Origin: Corynebacterium efficiens YS-314
Lineage (GTDB): Bacteria; Actinomycetota; Actinomycetes; Mycobacteriales; Mycobacteriaceae
Length of the DNA: 64,000 nucleotides
Direction of reading: 5' to 3'
Assembly (NCBI RefSeq): GCF_000011305.1
Contig: NC_004369.1
Span: 2,232,001 to 2,296,000 of the forward strand
Position numbers and translations under genes: made by a program. The notes under the pieces were generated by a model. The model searched no databases. It was given only the letters and a program-made list of their open reading frames with translations, and was not told the origin of the DNA. Every line of letters begins with the position of its first letter. Within the stretch, counting starts at the first letter, position 1. Shown piece by piece: positions 47,478-56,844 of the stretch.

Positions 47478-47481
47478 ACCT

Positions 47482-47492
47482 GCTTGTCGACG
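47482..47492 (+). repeat. GCTTGTCGACG 3'-end motif (exact)
   Basis: 4 nt after the aceE stop, sense direction, directly before the terminator stem. Confidence 0.78.
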
Positions 47493-47496
47493 AAAA

Positions 47497-47536
47497 ACAC
47501 CCCCGCCCCCTCACATGATGAGGGGGGCGGGGGTGT
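47497..47536 (+). terminator. aceE terminator
   Basis: ACACCCCCGCCCCCT / AGGGGGGCGGGGGTGT with a 9-nt loop; also serves the convergent ABC operon. Confidence 0.9.
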
Positions 47537-47564
47537 GCTCGTTTACGGCGGGTACAGGGGGGTA

Positions 47565-48368
47565 TCAGCCCAGCATCGCCTTATCGGAGAGCGTCGCGCC
47601 CTTGATCTTGGCGAATTCCTGCAGCAGATCCCGCACGGTGAGCTTCTGCTTCACCTCTGCGCTGGCCTCATAGACGATCCGTCCCTCGTGCATCATGATG
47701 AGGCGGTTACCCAGGCGGATAGCCTGTTCCATGTTGTGGGTGACCATGAGGGTGGTCAGTTTGCCGTCCTCGACGATCTTCTCGGTCAGGGTGGTGACCA
47801 GTTCGGCTCGCTGGGGGTCCAGGGCGGCGGTGTGTTCGTCGAGAAGCATGATCTTGGGCTGGGTGTACCCGGCCATGAGCAGTGACAGCGCCTGTCGCTG
47901 ACCACCGGAGAGCAGACCCACCTTGGCGGTGAGTCGGTTTTCCAGGCCGAGTTCAAGCCGGGCCAGTTCCTGCCGGTACAATTCCCGCCGTTTGGTCGAC
48001 AGGGCCATGCCCAAACCGCGCTTGCGGCCGCGCAGCAGCGCCAGCGAGAGGTTCTCCTCGATGGTGAGATTGGGGGCGGTGCCGGCCAGGGGATCCTGGA
48101 ACACCCGTCCGATGAACCGGGCCCGCTTATGCTCGGTCATCCTGTTGACCTGGGTGCCGTCGATGGTGATGGTGCCGGAATCCATGAGCAACCGCCCGGA
48201 GATGGCGTTGAGCATGGTGGATTTACCGGCACCGTTGGACCCGATGACGGTGACGAAGTCGCCTTCCTTCATCTCCAGACTGAGGTCGGAGAGCGCCCGG
48301 CGCTCATTGACCGTACCGGGGAAGAAGGTCTTGCTGATATTGGAGAGGGTCAACATGGGCTGGCTCAC
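47565..48368 (-). CDS. ABC importer ATPase (ABC.X4 type)
   Basis: A 267-aa ATPase with Walker A GSNGAGKST (43-51), signature LSGGQRQ and Walker B IMLLDEH. The GTG start overlaps the permease stop by 4 nt (GTGA), so the two are translationally coupled. It powers the import system whose binding protein is encoded first in the operon. Confidence 0.95.
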   Translation of the reverse strand: MSQPMLTLSNISKTFFPGTVNERRALSDLSLEMKEGDFVTVIGSNGAGKSTMLNAISGRLLMDSGTITIDGTQVNRMTEHKRARFIGRVFQDPLAGTAPNLTIEENLSLALLRGRKRGLGMALSTKRRELYRQELARLELGLENRLTAKVGLLSGGQRQALSLLMAGYTQPKIMLLDEHTAALDPQRAELVTTLTEKIVEDGKLTTLMVTHNMEQAIRLGNRLIMMHEGRIVYEASAEVKQKLTVRDLLQEFAKIKGATLSDKAMLG

Positions 48369-49306
48369 GCGTCCTTTCCGACGGACAGGGGTTCGGTGGG
48401 TTTGTCCGTGGCCACCGCTGCCGCGGGGACCGCAGGCGCGGGGGTCTTCCGGAATCGGGAGGTCATCCCCTTCCACCGTGGCAGGAGCAGGGCGATGATC
48501 ACCAGCACGGCGGTGATCGCCTTCATGTCGTTGGGATCAAGTCCGACGCGCAGCGCCGCGAAGATGATGAGGCGGTAGAGGATCGCGCCGATGATGACGG
48601 CGATGACCGACAGCCACACCCGTCGCTGACCCAGCAGCGCCTGGCCGAGGATGACCGAGGCCAGGCCCACCAGGATCAGACCGATGCCCATCGAGATATC
48701 GGCGAAGCCCTGGTACTGCCCCACCAGGGCACCGCACATGCCCACGAACCCATTGGACAGGGCGATGGTGAGTGTTTTGGTGAAGTCCGTGGACACACCG
48801 AAGGACTGGACCATGGGGCCGTTGTCACCGGTGGCGCGCAGGGACAGGCCGAGGTCGGTGTTGAGGAACCACACCACCACCGCCCCGAGGACCGCCACGG
48901 CCACCAGCAGAATGCCCGGTCCCGCCCAGGTGCCGAGCAGGCCGGCCTCACGCAGTGGGGTGAACAGGGTGTCCTGTCGTAGCAGGGGCACGTTCGCCCC
49001 GTCCATGATGCGCAGGTTGATCGACCATAGGGCAATCATGGTGAGGATACCGGCCAGCAACCCGTCGATCCTGCCCTTGGTGTGTAGCAGGCCCGTGATC
49101 AGGCCGGCGATGAAGCCGGTGACAAATCCGGCGAGCGTGGCGAGGACGGGATTCCATCCGGCCATGATCGCCATCGCGGCGGTGGCCGCACCGGTGGTGA
49201 AGCTGCCGTCCACCGTGAGGTCGGCGAAGTTGAGGACACGGAAGGTGAGGTAGACCCCCAGTGCCATCACGCCGTAGATGAGCCCGACTTCGAAAGCGCC
49301 GATCAT
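48365..49306 (-). CDS. ABC importer permease (ABC.X4 type)
   Basis: A 313-aa membrane protein with eight to nine hydrophobic helices in the branched-chain amino-acid permease style (YLTFRVLNFADLTVDGSF, SVILGQALLGQRRVW). It overlaps the binding-protein gene by 4 nt (ATGA). Forms the channel. Confidence 0.92.
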   Translation of the reverse strand: MIGAFEVGLIYGVMALGVYLTFRVLNFADLTVDGSFTTGAATAAMAIMAGWNPVLATLAGFVTGFIAGLITGLLHTKGRIDGLLAGILTMIALWSINLRIMDGANVPLLRQDTLFTPLREAGLLGTWAGPGILLVAVAVLGAVVVWFLNTDLGLSLRATGDNGPMVQSFGVSTDFTKTLTIALSNGFVGMCGALVGQYQGFADISMGIGLILVGLASVILGQALLGQRRVWLSVIAVIIGAILYRLIIFAALRVGLDPNDMKAITAVLVIIALLLPRWKGMTSRFRKTPAPAVPAAAVATDKPTEPLSVGKDA

Positions 49307-50298
49307 ACGCGCTCAGCCTTGTCCAGGATCTCCTGTGGGATCTCCACACCCTGACGCTCGGCGGCGTCCTCATTGATCACGTAGGTGAACTCGGTGGCGG
49401 TCTCCACTGGCATGGTCGCCGGGTCGGCACCGTCCTGCAGGATGCGCAGGGCCATCTCGCCGGTCTGTCGGCCGAGCTCGGTGTAGTCAATGCCCAGGGT
49501 CGCGATCGCGCCACCCTCCACGGTGCCGGCTTCCGCGCCGATCACGGGGATCTGGTTCTGTTCAGCAACCTGGACCAGGGAAGCGATACCAGACACCACC
49601 ATGTTGTCGGTGGGAACGTAGATGGCATCCACATCACCGAGTGCGTCCACGGCCTGCTGGATCTCATTGACGGTGGTCACGGTCTGGGTCTTGACCTCGA
49701 TCCCGAGGGGGCCTGCGGCCTCCTCCACGGCGTCCACCTGGACCTGGGAGTTGACCTCACCGGAGGCGTAGACAATGCCGATGCTGTCCACATCCGGGAC
49801 GAGCTGACGGAGGAGTTCGAGCTGATCCTCGATCGGGGCGGCATCAGAGGTGCCGGTGACATTGCCCCCCGGAGCCTCATTGGAGTCCACGAGGTCGGCG
49901 GACTCCGCATCGGTGACCGCGGTGAACAGAACGGGGATATCCGTGATGTTCTGGGCGGTGGCCTGCGCCGCCGGGGTGGCCACAGCCAGGACCAGGTCCA
50001 GATTGTCGGAGGCGAACTGCTGGGCGATGGTCAGCGCGGTGCCTTGTTCACCGTTGGCGTTCTGCTCCTCGAAGGTGACCTCCACACCCGCATCCTCGAA
50101 TGCCTGCTTGAACCCTGCGGTGGCGGAGTCCAGAGCGGGATGCTGGACAAGCTGGTTGATACCGATGGTGTAGGAATCACCATCCCCGGATGCACCGGTG
50201 GTGGTGTCGGTGTCCTCGGAGTCGCTGCTGCAGGATGCCAGAGCAAGCGCGCCGACGGTCAGGATGCCGGCGAGGGTCGTCGAACGGGAAGAGAACAT
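49303..50298 (-). CDS. ABC importer substrate-binding lipoprotein
   Basis: A 331-aa secreted protein with lipobox LASC (Cys23), followed by a low-complexity Ser/Asp/Thr linker and a two-lobe periplasmic-binding fold of the PF04392 type (QLVQHPALDSATAGFKQAFEDAG; AFEDAGVEVTFEEQNANG). Relatives in firmicutes bind tryptophan or tyrosine, so an aromatic amino-acid ligand is possible but unproven. First gene of a three-gene operon. Confidence 0.9.
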   Translation of the reverse strand: MFSSRSTTLAGILTVGALALASCSSDSEDTDTTTGASGDGDSYTIGINQLVQHPALDSATAGFKQAFEDAGVEVTFEEQNANGEQGTALTIAQQFASDNLDLVLAVATPAAQATAQNITDIPVLFTAVTDAESADLVDSNEAPGGNVTGTSDAAPIEDQLELLRQLVPDVDSIGIVYASGEVNSQVQVDAVEEAAGPLGIEVKTQTVTTVNEIQQAVDALGDVDAIYVPTDNMVVSGIASLVQVAEQNQIPVIGAEAGTVEGGAIATLGIDYTELGRQTGEMALRILQDGADPATMPVETATEFTYVINEDAAERQGVEIPQEILDKAERV

Positions 50299-50538
50299 GG
50301 CACATCTCCTTTAGTAGATTTCTTGGCCCAGGGTGTTCACTCGTGTCACGTAAAAATCATCTGTGAGATGATTCATACTAGAACTTACTGGCCTGACAGG
50401 TCATATGGGTAAACCCGCCGTCACCATGGGTGCCCCGGGTGGGTTTTGTCGCTGCCCACCGGCTACCCACCGGCTGGCCACCGGCTGCAGACCAAACGAG
50501 AGCGGGGGTCACGACGCGGCGCTAGAGTGGAGACCACC

Positions 50539-51261
50539 ATGAACGTTCCATCTAATAAGCCCAGCGATGCCGACCGCGAATATCTCCAGGCTGAACTGAC
50601 CCGCCTCGTCGGGCAGGGTCGCCTGGATCTGACCACCTACCAGGACCTGGTGGATATTGTTTGGTCCACGGAGAACAACACCGACCTCATGCAGATCCGC
50701 GCGCGGTATTTCGGTGGGCCCACGGTACAGCAGTCACCGGCGCAACAGCCCTCCGTACCGCCGCAGCAGTACCGGTATGGCCACCCCCCGGCACAGCAGC
50801 CGCCCCATCCACATTCCCCCCACGGCATCCCCATGGGGGGACACCTGGCCCAGCCCCACCAGTTCACCCCTCCGGCGGTGGCCGGTTCCGAACCGGAGCA
50901 GTCGACGATGGGCTCTATCAAGAAAACCGGTCAGTGGGCCGTCCCGGCGTACTCCGCCTACAAGCTCAACGGCTCGGATCTCCACCTGGATCTGCGCAGG
51001 GCGACGGCTGCGGCGCCAGTGGTCACCATCGACATCACCATGAACATGTCGGCGGCCACCCTGGTGGTGCCCCCGGGTGTGCACGTGGATGTGCAGATGG
51101 CCAGCAAGAACTGGTCGGAGTTCAATGTGGACACCTCCACCCCCATCCCCGGCGCCCCACGCGTGGTGCTCACCGGTGTCGCCCGTGCGTCGACGTTGAA
51201 GGTGATCACCAAGAACCCGAATGAGCCTCTGGGGCTGTGGCAGCAGGTCTTCGGCTCCTGA
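50539..51261 (+). CDS. DUF1707 domain protein
   Basis: A 240-aa protein. The N-terminal DUF1707 (about 5-60) has the SDADREYLQAELTRLVGQGRLDLTTYQ-type pattern with the conserved D-R and G-R-L. A Gln/Pro/His-rich disordered linker follows, then a beta-rich C-terminal DUF2154/LiaF-like strand region (MNMSAATLVVPPGVHVDVQ). Probably an envelope-stress or cell-wall related factor. ATG at 50539. Confidence 0.83.
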   Translation: MNVPSNKPSDADREYLQAELTRLVGQGRLDLTTYQDLVDIVWSTENNTDLMQIRARYFGGPTVQQSPAQQPSVPPQQYRYGHPPAQQPPHPHSPHGIPMGGHLAQPHQFTPPAVAGSEPEQSTMGSIKKTGQWAVPAYSAYKLNGSDLHLDLRRATAAAPVVTIDITMNMSAATLVVPPGVHVDVQMASKNWSEFNVDTSTPIPGAPRVVLTGVARASTLKVITKNPNEPLGLWQQVFGS

Positions 51262-51263
51262 TC

Positions 51264-52295
51264 TCAGGAACGTGACGGGGCCCCGAGCGTCCGGTCCAGC
51301 AGCATGTGGATGGCGTTGTTGAGAATACCCGGTGCCTCCAGGGGCAGCATGTGCCCGGCACCCTCCGCGATCTGGCGTTTCGCATCGGGCCAGAGTTCGC
51401 AGATGCGCTCGGACTGACTGAGGGGGGTGACCTCATCCTTCTCCCCCGCCAGGACATATCCACCCATGCCCACCAGGGCCGGGGCGGCGTCCAGTTCGTC
51501 ATGGTCCTGGAGATCATCGAAGAAACCCACGAAGGTGTCCAGAGGGGTTTCGTGGATCATCGCGGCGTGGAATTCCACGACGTGGTCGTTGATGGGTCGT
51601 TTGAACACCGCGGTGGACAGTGCGGGGGCGATGAAGGAGGAGATGTAATCCCGGAATGCATCCACGTCATCCGGGGAGGCCTCGGTGGTGTCCCTGACCT
51701 TCTCGGCGATCGGTGAGGCGAGGATCTGGGGCAGTCCCTGGGCGGAGAGCGATTCGATGGAGGCGGCGGCGAGGATGACACCCTTGATCCTGTCGCGGAG
51801 TTCGGCAGGGGCACGTTTGACCAGGTTGAGCGCTGTCAGACCTCCGAGGGAGTGCCCCACGATAAGCAGGGGCCCGGTGGGGGCGTGCGCCCGGATGGTG
51901 GCCAGGGCATCGTCAGCGGTGCCGTCGACGGTACACAGCTCCGGTTCCACCCGGCCGGTGCGCCCATGACCGCGGACGTCGAAAAGCACGCTTTTGACCT
52001 GGGGGAAATGCTCCTGCAGATAATCCACCTGCATATAGAACACCTCGGCGGCGAGGGTGAATCCATGGATGAACACGACGGTGGCCTCCGCATCCGCGGG
52101 GCCGACCACATAGGTGCGGACCGCGATCCCACCGGAGTCCACGGTCGCCTCCTCGTCCACGTGAACCAGGCCGGGCCGACGGGTACGGCTATGCAGCGCG
52201 CGGTGCTCCCGCGCCAGACTACGCCTCCCCTTCTTCGTGAGGCGCAGTCCTGCAGCGCGGAGTGATGATCGTAACCTCGTGGGGTCCAGAGCCAT
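51264..52295 (-). CDS. Alpha/beta hydrolase
   Basis: A 343-aa protein. VVFIHGFTLAAEVF is the oxyanion HG motif, LLIVGHSLGGLTAL the nucleophile elbow with Ser, and GEKDEVTPLS the Asp region; HMLPLEAP holds the catalytic His. Substrate unknown. The N-terminal 35 residues are basic. Divergent from the acyl carrier protein gene by 63 nt. Confidence 0.9.
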   Translation of the reverse strand: MALDPTRLRSSLRAAGLRLTKKGRRSLAREHRALHSRTRRPGLVHVDEEATVDSGGIAVRTYVVGPADAEATVVFIHGFTLAAEVFYMQVDYLQEHFPQVKSVLFDVRGHGRTGRVEPELCTVDGTADDALATIRAHAPTGPLLIVGHSLGGLTALNLVKRAPAELRDRIKGVILAAASIESLSAQGLPQILASPIAEKVRDTTEASPDDVDAFRDYISSFIAPALSTAVFKRPINDHVVEFHAAMIHETPLDTFVGFFDDLQDHDELDAAPALVGMGGYVLAGEKDEVTPLSQSERICELWPDAKRQIAEGAGHMLPLEAPGILNNAIHMLLDRTLGAPSRS

Positions 52296-52358
52296 GGCAC
52301 CCAGACTACAAGCCACGACAACTGGCTCCGGGAAGCGCACAACGGTAACTTTGATGTC

Positions 52359-52652
52359 ATGATCCCGAACTCCACCAATACCCCTGAAACCCCCGATGAC
52401 GCCCGGACGGGCATGCTCACCACCCTGGTCGGGATCCTGTCGGATGTGGGTGGGGTGAGTGCCGAGGACATCACCACCACCGCCCGCCTGCGCGAGGACC
52501 TGGCCATCAGCTCCCTCAACCTCATCGAGGCTGTCGTGCGGGTGGAGGATGCTTTCGGGGTGCGCATCGAGGATGCTGATGTACAGGGATTCACCACCAC
52601 CGGTGACATCGTTGATTTCCTGGAGGCCAACCGTTCGGAAACAGTGACCTAA
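52359..52652 (+). CDS. Acyl carrier protein
   Basis: A 97-aa acidic protein. RLREDLAISSLNLIEAVVRVEDAFGVRIEDADV is the ACP helix II region; the phosphopantetheine Ser is in DLAISSLNL, an unusual form of the usual D-S-L. It has a Thr/Pro-rich N-terminal 20 residues. It probably serves a dedicated acyl pathway rather than the main type I fatty-acid synthase. Monocistronic and followed by the HAD gene after 50 nt. Confidence 0.9.
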   Translation: MIPNSTNTPETPDDARTGMLTTLVGILSDVGGVSAEDITTTARLREDLAISSLNLIEAVVRVEDAFGVRIEDADVQGFTTTGDIVDFLEANRSETVT

Positions 52653-52703
52653 AACTTCCCGGATAAACGGGACTTTCCGGGGATCTACACGCACAATGGT
52701 CAT

Positions 52704-53552
52704 ATGACTGTGAACATCTCCTATCTCACCGACATGGATGGCGTCCTCATCAGGGAAGGCGACATGATCCCCGGTGCGGACCGGTTCCTACATGCCCTGG
52801 TCCACAACGACATCGAGTTCATGGTGTTGACCAACAACTCCATCTTCACCCCCCGCGATCTCTCCGCCCGTCTGCGCAGCTCGGGGTTGGATATCCCGCC
52901 CGAGCGCATCTGGACCTCCGCCACCGCCACTGCACATTTCCTGAAATCACAGGTCAGCGAGGGGACCGCATATGTGGTCGGGGAATCCGGTCTCACCACC
53001 GCGCTGCACACCGCCGGGTGGATCCTCACTGATTCCAATCCGGAGTTCGTAGTTCTGGGCGAGACCCGCACGTACTCCTTCGAGGCCATCACCACCGCCA
53101 TCAACCTCATCCTGGGTGGTGCCCGGTTCATCTGCACCAACCCCGATGTCACCGGCCCCTCCCCCACGGGAATCCTGCCCGCCACCGGTTCAGTGGCCGC
53201 GCTGATCACCGCGGCGACAGGTGCGGAACCGTACTACATCGGTAAACCCAATCCGGTGATGATGCGCAGCGCCCTCAACACCATCGGTGCACACTCGGAG
53301 CACACGGTCATGATCGGCGACCGCATGGATACCGACGTGATCTCCGGTCTGGAGGCCGGGATGCGCACCGTCCTGGTCAAGAGTGGCATCTCGAATGAGG
53401 CTGAGATCAGGCGGTACCCGTTCCGTCCGACCATGGTCGTGGACTCCATCGCCGACATCGCCGAACGGTGGGATGATCCCTTCGGTGATGGTTCCTTCCA
53501 AGTCCCGGATCACGCCGAACAGGACGCCGAACAGGACGCTGAACAGAACTAG
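52704..53552 (+). CDS. NagD-type HAD phosphatase (class IIA)
   Basis: A 282-aa protein. YLTDMDGVLIREG is motif I, MVLTNNS motif II, YYIGKPNPVMMR motif III and MIGDRMDTDVISGLEAGM motif IV; cap C2A. Family members dephosphorylate sugar or nucleotide phosphates. The last 15 residues are a repeated EQDAEQ string. Confidence 0.92.
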   Translation: MTVNISYLTDMDGVLIREGDMIPGADRFLHALVHNDIEFMVLTNNSIFTPRDLSARLRSSGLDIPPERIWTSATATAHFLKSQVSEGTAYVVGESGLTTALHTAGWILTDSNPEFVVLGETRTYSFEAITTAINLILGGARFICTNPDVTGPSPTGILPATGSVAALITAATGAEPYYIGKPNPVMMRSALNTIGAHSEHTVMIGDRMDTDVISGLEAGMRTVLVKSGISNEAEIRRYPFRPTMVVDSIADIAERWDDPFGDGSFQVPDHAEQDAEQDAEQN

Positions 53553-53594
53553 GAATCCCCCGCACCGCTCCGTGCCCTGCACACGGACGGTCAG

Positions 53595-54698
53595 ATGTCT
53601 ACTGTCGTGGACATGGCGATTTCTGACATTGCACGCAAAGGCGAACGTTGGGCGAACCGGGCAACCCTGAAACGGGCCATCCGTAGGGGTTGGACCCCCG
53701 AGGTCACCGGGTTCTCCGGATATGGTTCACAGCGACGGGTCCGTGTTCTTGCGCGGATCCTCATGACCAATCCGGATGCCCCTCAGGATCCCCTGGAAGG
53801 CAGCGAGGAGGGCCAGATGTCCCTGGGCGAGCAGGCACAACGGGGTTGGCGGCAGTTCTTCACCATCCAGGTTCCCCACCACCCCGTCCGGGTGCATGTC
53901 GGCGACAAGACGGTGGATTCCACCACTGATGGCAACGGGTACCTTGACCTGCTCGTGGAGGACCACGGGTTGGATGCCGGATGGCATGAGGTCTCCGTCG
54001 AGGCCGAGGGGGCGACCCCCGCCACCGCCAGGGTGCTCATCGTTGACCAGTCCGCCCGGCTGGGGTTGATCTCGGATATCGATGACACCATCATGGTCAC
54101 CTGGCTCCCCCGGGCCCTGCTCGCGGCATGGAACTCGTGGATCCGCCACACCGACACCCGCAAGCCGGTCCCCGGAATGGGTGAGTTCTATGCCGAGCTG
54201 CTGCGCAATGATCCCCATGCACCGGTGTTCTATCTGTCCACAGGCGCATGGAACACCTTCGAAACCCTCAGCGCCTTCCTGAAACGGCACCGCCTCCCCG
54301 ATGGCCCGATGCTGCTGACTGATTGGGGCCCCACCCCGACCGGGGTGTTCAGATCCGGTCAGGAGCACAAGAAGGTGCAGTTGAGGAACCTCATCATCGA
54401 CTACCCCGACATCAAATGGATTCTCGTGGGTGATGACGGCCAGCATGACCCGTTGATCTACGGTGAGGCCGTCGCGGAACACCCGGATCGGATTGCAGGT
54501 GTGGCTATCCGTGAGCTCTCCCCCGGGGAGCATGTGTTGTCCCACGGCACCACGGGTGCGCTGACCACCATCACCACCAATGGTGGGCAGGGTGTGCCCG
54601 CGGTACATGGGCGTGACGGCCATGAGCTGTTGCTCAACTACCGCATCCAGCCTTTTCCCCTGGCTGAACAGGACCCGGCCGGGGAGGTCATCGACTAG
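53595..54698 (+). CDS. App1-type phosphatidate phosphatase (DUF2183)
   Basis: A 367-aa protein. The App1 domain shows LISDIDDTIMVTWLPRALLA (HAD-like DxDxT), FYLSTGAWNTF and KWILVGDDGQHDPLIYGEA. It dephosphorylates phosphatidic acid in yeast relatives; here the substrate is unproven. The first 100 residues are an Ig-like N-terminal part. A GTG/ATG start at 53595 gives MSTVVDMAISDIAR. Confidence 0.9.
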   Translation: MSTVVDMAISDIARKGERWANRATLKRAIRRGWTPEVTGFSGYGSQRRVRVLARILMTNPDAPQDPLEGSEEGQMSLGEQAQRGWRQFFTIQVPHHPVRVHVGDKTVDSTTDGNGYLDLLVEDHGLDAGWHEVSVEAEGATPATARVLIVDQSARLGLISDIDDTIMVTWLPRALLAAWNSWIRHTDTRKPVPGMGEFYAELLRNDPHAPVFYLSTGAWNTFETLSAFLKRHRLPDGPMLLTDWGPTPTGVFRSGQEHKKVQLRNLIIDYPDIKWILVGDDGQHDPLIYGEAVAEHPDRIAGVAIRELSPGEHVLSHGTTGALTTITTNGGQGVPAVHGRDGHELLLNYRIQPFPLAEQDPAGEVID

Positions 54699-54714
54699 CC
54701 CCGGGAATGCAGAA

Positions 54715-54757
54715 AATCCTGCGGTGTCCCCCCTCCTCCCGGAAGGGCCGCAGGATT
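54715..54757. terminator. Bidirectional hairpin
   Basis: AATCCTGCGG / CCGCAGGATT with a 23-nt loop, between two convergent genes. Confidence 0.75.
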
Positions 54758-54798
54758 GGTTGTCCCCCGGATCCCGTGGGATCCTCACCCGCCGTCGT

Positions 54799-55227
54799 CT
54801 AATCAACGATGCGCAGTTCAACCTCAAACCTGTGTTCATCAGCCAGATTCACCAGCAGCTCCCGCAGGCACGAGAGCTCACATGGTGCACCGGTGATCAC
54901 CTCACGGCACTCGACCAGGCCGAGTTCGAAGGGATCGCGACGCCAGGCCGTGAACCACCGTGCGGTGAGCGGATCAGCACCCGGAGCAACAAGCTCCGAC
55001 GGGCTGGGGATGCACACCACCATTGCGGTCTCCACTGTGGGTCGCAGCGTGCGTGGCATTCCGCTGATCGTGAGAACAGCAGTCTGTGCCGGTTCGGCCA
55101 CATCCGTGAATGAAGGTGCAACGGAAGTTTTCAGTTGTGGTAACCCCATGTCCTCCCAGAAGTCTGCCGTGAGCAGGTCCGCCTGATGACGGCTCCGGGT
55201 GGGCACGGTTAATGCTTTGTTCGTCAT
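54799..55227 (-). CDS. Hypothetical protein
   Basis: A 142-aa soluble protein starting MTNKALTVPTRSRHQADLL. No family recognised. It has two halves that both look alpha/beta (TAVLTISGMPRTLRPTVETAMVV; FELGLVECREVIT). No signal peptide. Coding bias fits the neighbourhood. An upstream extension to 55272 is possible but without ribosome site. Confidence 0.65.
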   Translation of the reverse strand: MTNKALTVPTRSRHQADLLTADFWEDMGLPQLKTSVAPSFTDVAEPAQTAVLTISGMPRTLRPTVETAMVVCIPSPSELVAPGADPLTARWFTAWRRDPFELGLVECREVITGAPCELSCLRELLVNLADEHRFEVELRIVD

Positions 55228-55615
55228 GTCGGATTCCTTAGGCAACACCTGACAACCCCCGACCCTGGTCAACCCAGTGCCGTGTGTTGTAAGACGAGGA
55301 TCGTCTTCCCCAACGGCCTCGCGTGTGCGTCATTCTTCCTTCAACGACGTGCTACAGGCGATTGTGGTGAACTCACACCGGACCGGCAACCCTGAACCAC
55401 CACTTTAACCCCCGATCATTAAAGCTGAAGTTCAACTTTAGACTCCCCGTTATGGAAGCAGTCCACCCCATCACCACAGCTCAGAGCACCCCTGGCCACC
55501 CCCACCAGCCCCCCTCGTCAGCGGACCACGGGAACCCGCGAGAGGAAACCCGGGGAAACCACTTGAACAATGCGAACACATGTGCTATCAAGCCGGGCCC
55601 GGGATTCCCGGCCGG
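55228..55615. other. Intergenic, no gene seen
   Basis: About 390 nt; AT-rich patch TTAAAGCTGAAGTTCAACTTTA at 55419-55440 is an imperfect inverted repeat (parts AAAGCTGAA / TTCAACTTT) that might be an operator. Nothing else is supported. Confidence 0.4.
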
Positions 55616-56431
55616 TCAGACCCCGCGCTCAAGTTCAGCCCACACCGCATCGTTGAACTCCGTCCACAGCGGTTTGGCCCAGGCATCGAAATAACGGTCG
55701 GTGAGCACCACACCCGCACGGCCGGTCCCGGGGGCTACCCAGAGGAAGGTGCCGGAATAACCGAAGTGCCCGATGGTGTTCTCCGGCATGGTGGTGCCCG
55801 TCCAATGCGGAGCCTTGGTGCCCTTGATCTCAAAACCCAGTCCCCACGGACACGGCTTCTGCATCCCATATCCCGGCACGGTGCCGATCAGATCCGGATA
55901 CTGCACGGTGAACGCCTCATCGAGGGTCTGGCGTGCCACCAGGGTCGGGTCCAGCAGCTCCCCGGCAAATCTGGTCAGATCCGCCACCGTGGAGCGCATC
56001 GCATGCCCGGCGGATCCGTGCAGCCCGGAGGACTCCATACCCAGCGGCATCAACACCGCCTCACGCAGGTACTGCGCGAACGGCATCTCGGTCTCCTCCT
56101 CCACTGCATGGGCCAGGACATCAAATCCCGCCGATGAATAGATCCGGCGATCCCCCACCGGCCGCTCCACCACCGGGGAACCGAAGGCCAGACCCGAGGC
56201 GTGGGCCAGCAGGTGACGCACCGTGGCCCCCTCTGGGCCGAGCGGGGTGTCGAGCTCGAAGACACCCTCCTCGATGGCGATGAGAAAGGCATAGGCGGTG
56301 ACCAGTTTGGTCACGCTCATGATCTCAAAGACATGATCCACATCGCCGTGGCTGCTGACAGCACCGTCGGCGATGATGCTTGCTGCGACGTTGTCCACCG
56401 GCCACGAGTCAAGTGCGTTCAGGCTCTCCAT
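55616..56431 (-). CDS. Beta-lactamase-family serine hydrolase (class C / esterase)
   Basis: A 271-aa protein. SVTK (Ser39) is the SxxK motif; YSSAG is the YxN-equivalent; HFGYSG is the third box (HxG in place of KTG). It is shorter than typical class C beta-lactamases and has no signal peptide, so it is likely a cytoplasmic esterase or D-amino-acid-peptide hydrolase. It is the last core gene before the mobile element. Confidence 0.88.
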   Translation of the reverse strand: MESLNALDSWPVDNVAASIIADGAVSSHGDVDHVFEIMSVTKLVTAYAFLIAIEEGVFELDTPLGPEGATVRHLLAHASGLAFGSPVVERPVGDRRIYSSAGFDVLAHAVEEETEMPFAQYLREAVLMPLGMESSGLHGSAGHAMRSTVADLTRFAGELLDPTLVARQTLDEAFTVQYPDLIGTVPGYGMQKPCPWGLGFEIKGTKAPHWTGTTMPENTIGHFGYSGTFLWVAPGTGRAGVVLTDRYFDAWAKPLWTEFNDAVWAELERGV

Positions 56432-56499
56432 GGACTCCGACCCTAGCAACTCCCCCACCCGGAACGGCTGAGGCGGGGCCGGGGCGGACCGGAAAATGA

Positions 56500-56535
56500 C
56501 AGAGGCCGCCATGCATACACGCATGGCGGCCTCTG
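56500..56535. terminator. Strong hairpin at the core/element border
   Basis: CAGAGGCCGCCATGC / GCATGGCGGCCTCTG with a 6-nt loop and no T-run. It lies upstream of the hydrolase gene and just before the element-type DNA, so it may be the terminator of a gene on the other side of the insertion. Confidence 0.6.
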
Positions 56536-56682
56536 ACCACGGACATCGGTGGGGCCAGCGGGGCTACACACTCAAAGTGCTGTTAATGCAGGTCAAAGCA
56601 CCAAACACAGGCAACCCAACCCAGCCTGTACGCAATGTGTACGCAAACACACCACGCAACCACCAGGGAAAGGACAACCCCA

Positions 56683-56841
56683 ATGCGAGCACCAACCCCC
56701 AACCCACACCCCGTAGGCACACCAGAATGGGCCGCGCATGAAGATGCATGGTTCCGTGAGTTCCATTCCTCTGGAGAGCTCCACACCCTCATGGCCACCA
56801 TCTCCCACGTCGGTGCCCTCCACGACCAGGCAGGGGCGTAA
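56683..56841 (+). CDS. Small hypothetical element protein (52 aa)
   Basis: GGGAAAGGA lies before the ATG. The protein begins MRAPTPNPHPVGTPEW and contains His-rich WFREFHSSGELHTLM. It overlaps nothing and is 3 nt from the next start, so it is the first gene of a three-gene small operon. Family unknown. Confidence 0.55.
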   Translation: MRAPTPNPHPVGTPEWAAHEDAWFREFHSSGELHTLMATISHVGALHDQAGA

Positions 56842-56844
56842 CCC

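Noticed and set aside
55452-55694. 80-codon frame before the beta-lactamase-like gene
   Set aside because: No ribosome site, Pro/His/Ser-rich low-complexity composition and it overlaps the end of a real gene.
56535-56600. tRNA 3' end as left attachment site
   Set aside because: No T-arm or acceptor stem can be folded, and the right end of the element is outside the window, so no att repeat can be shown.
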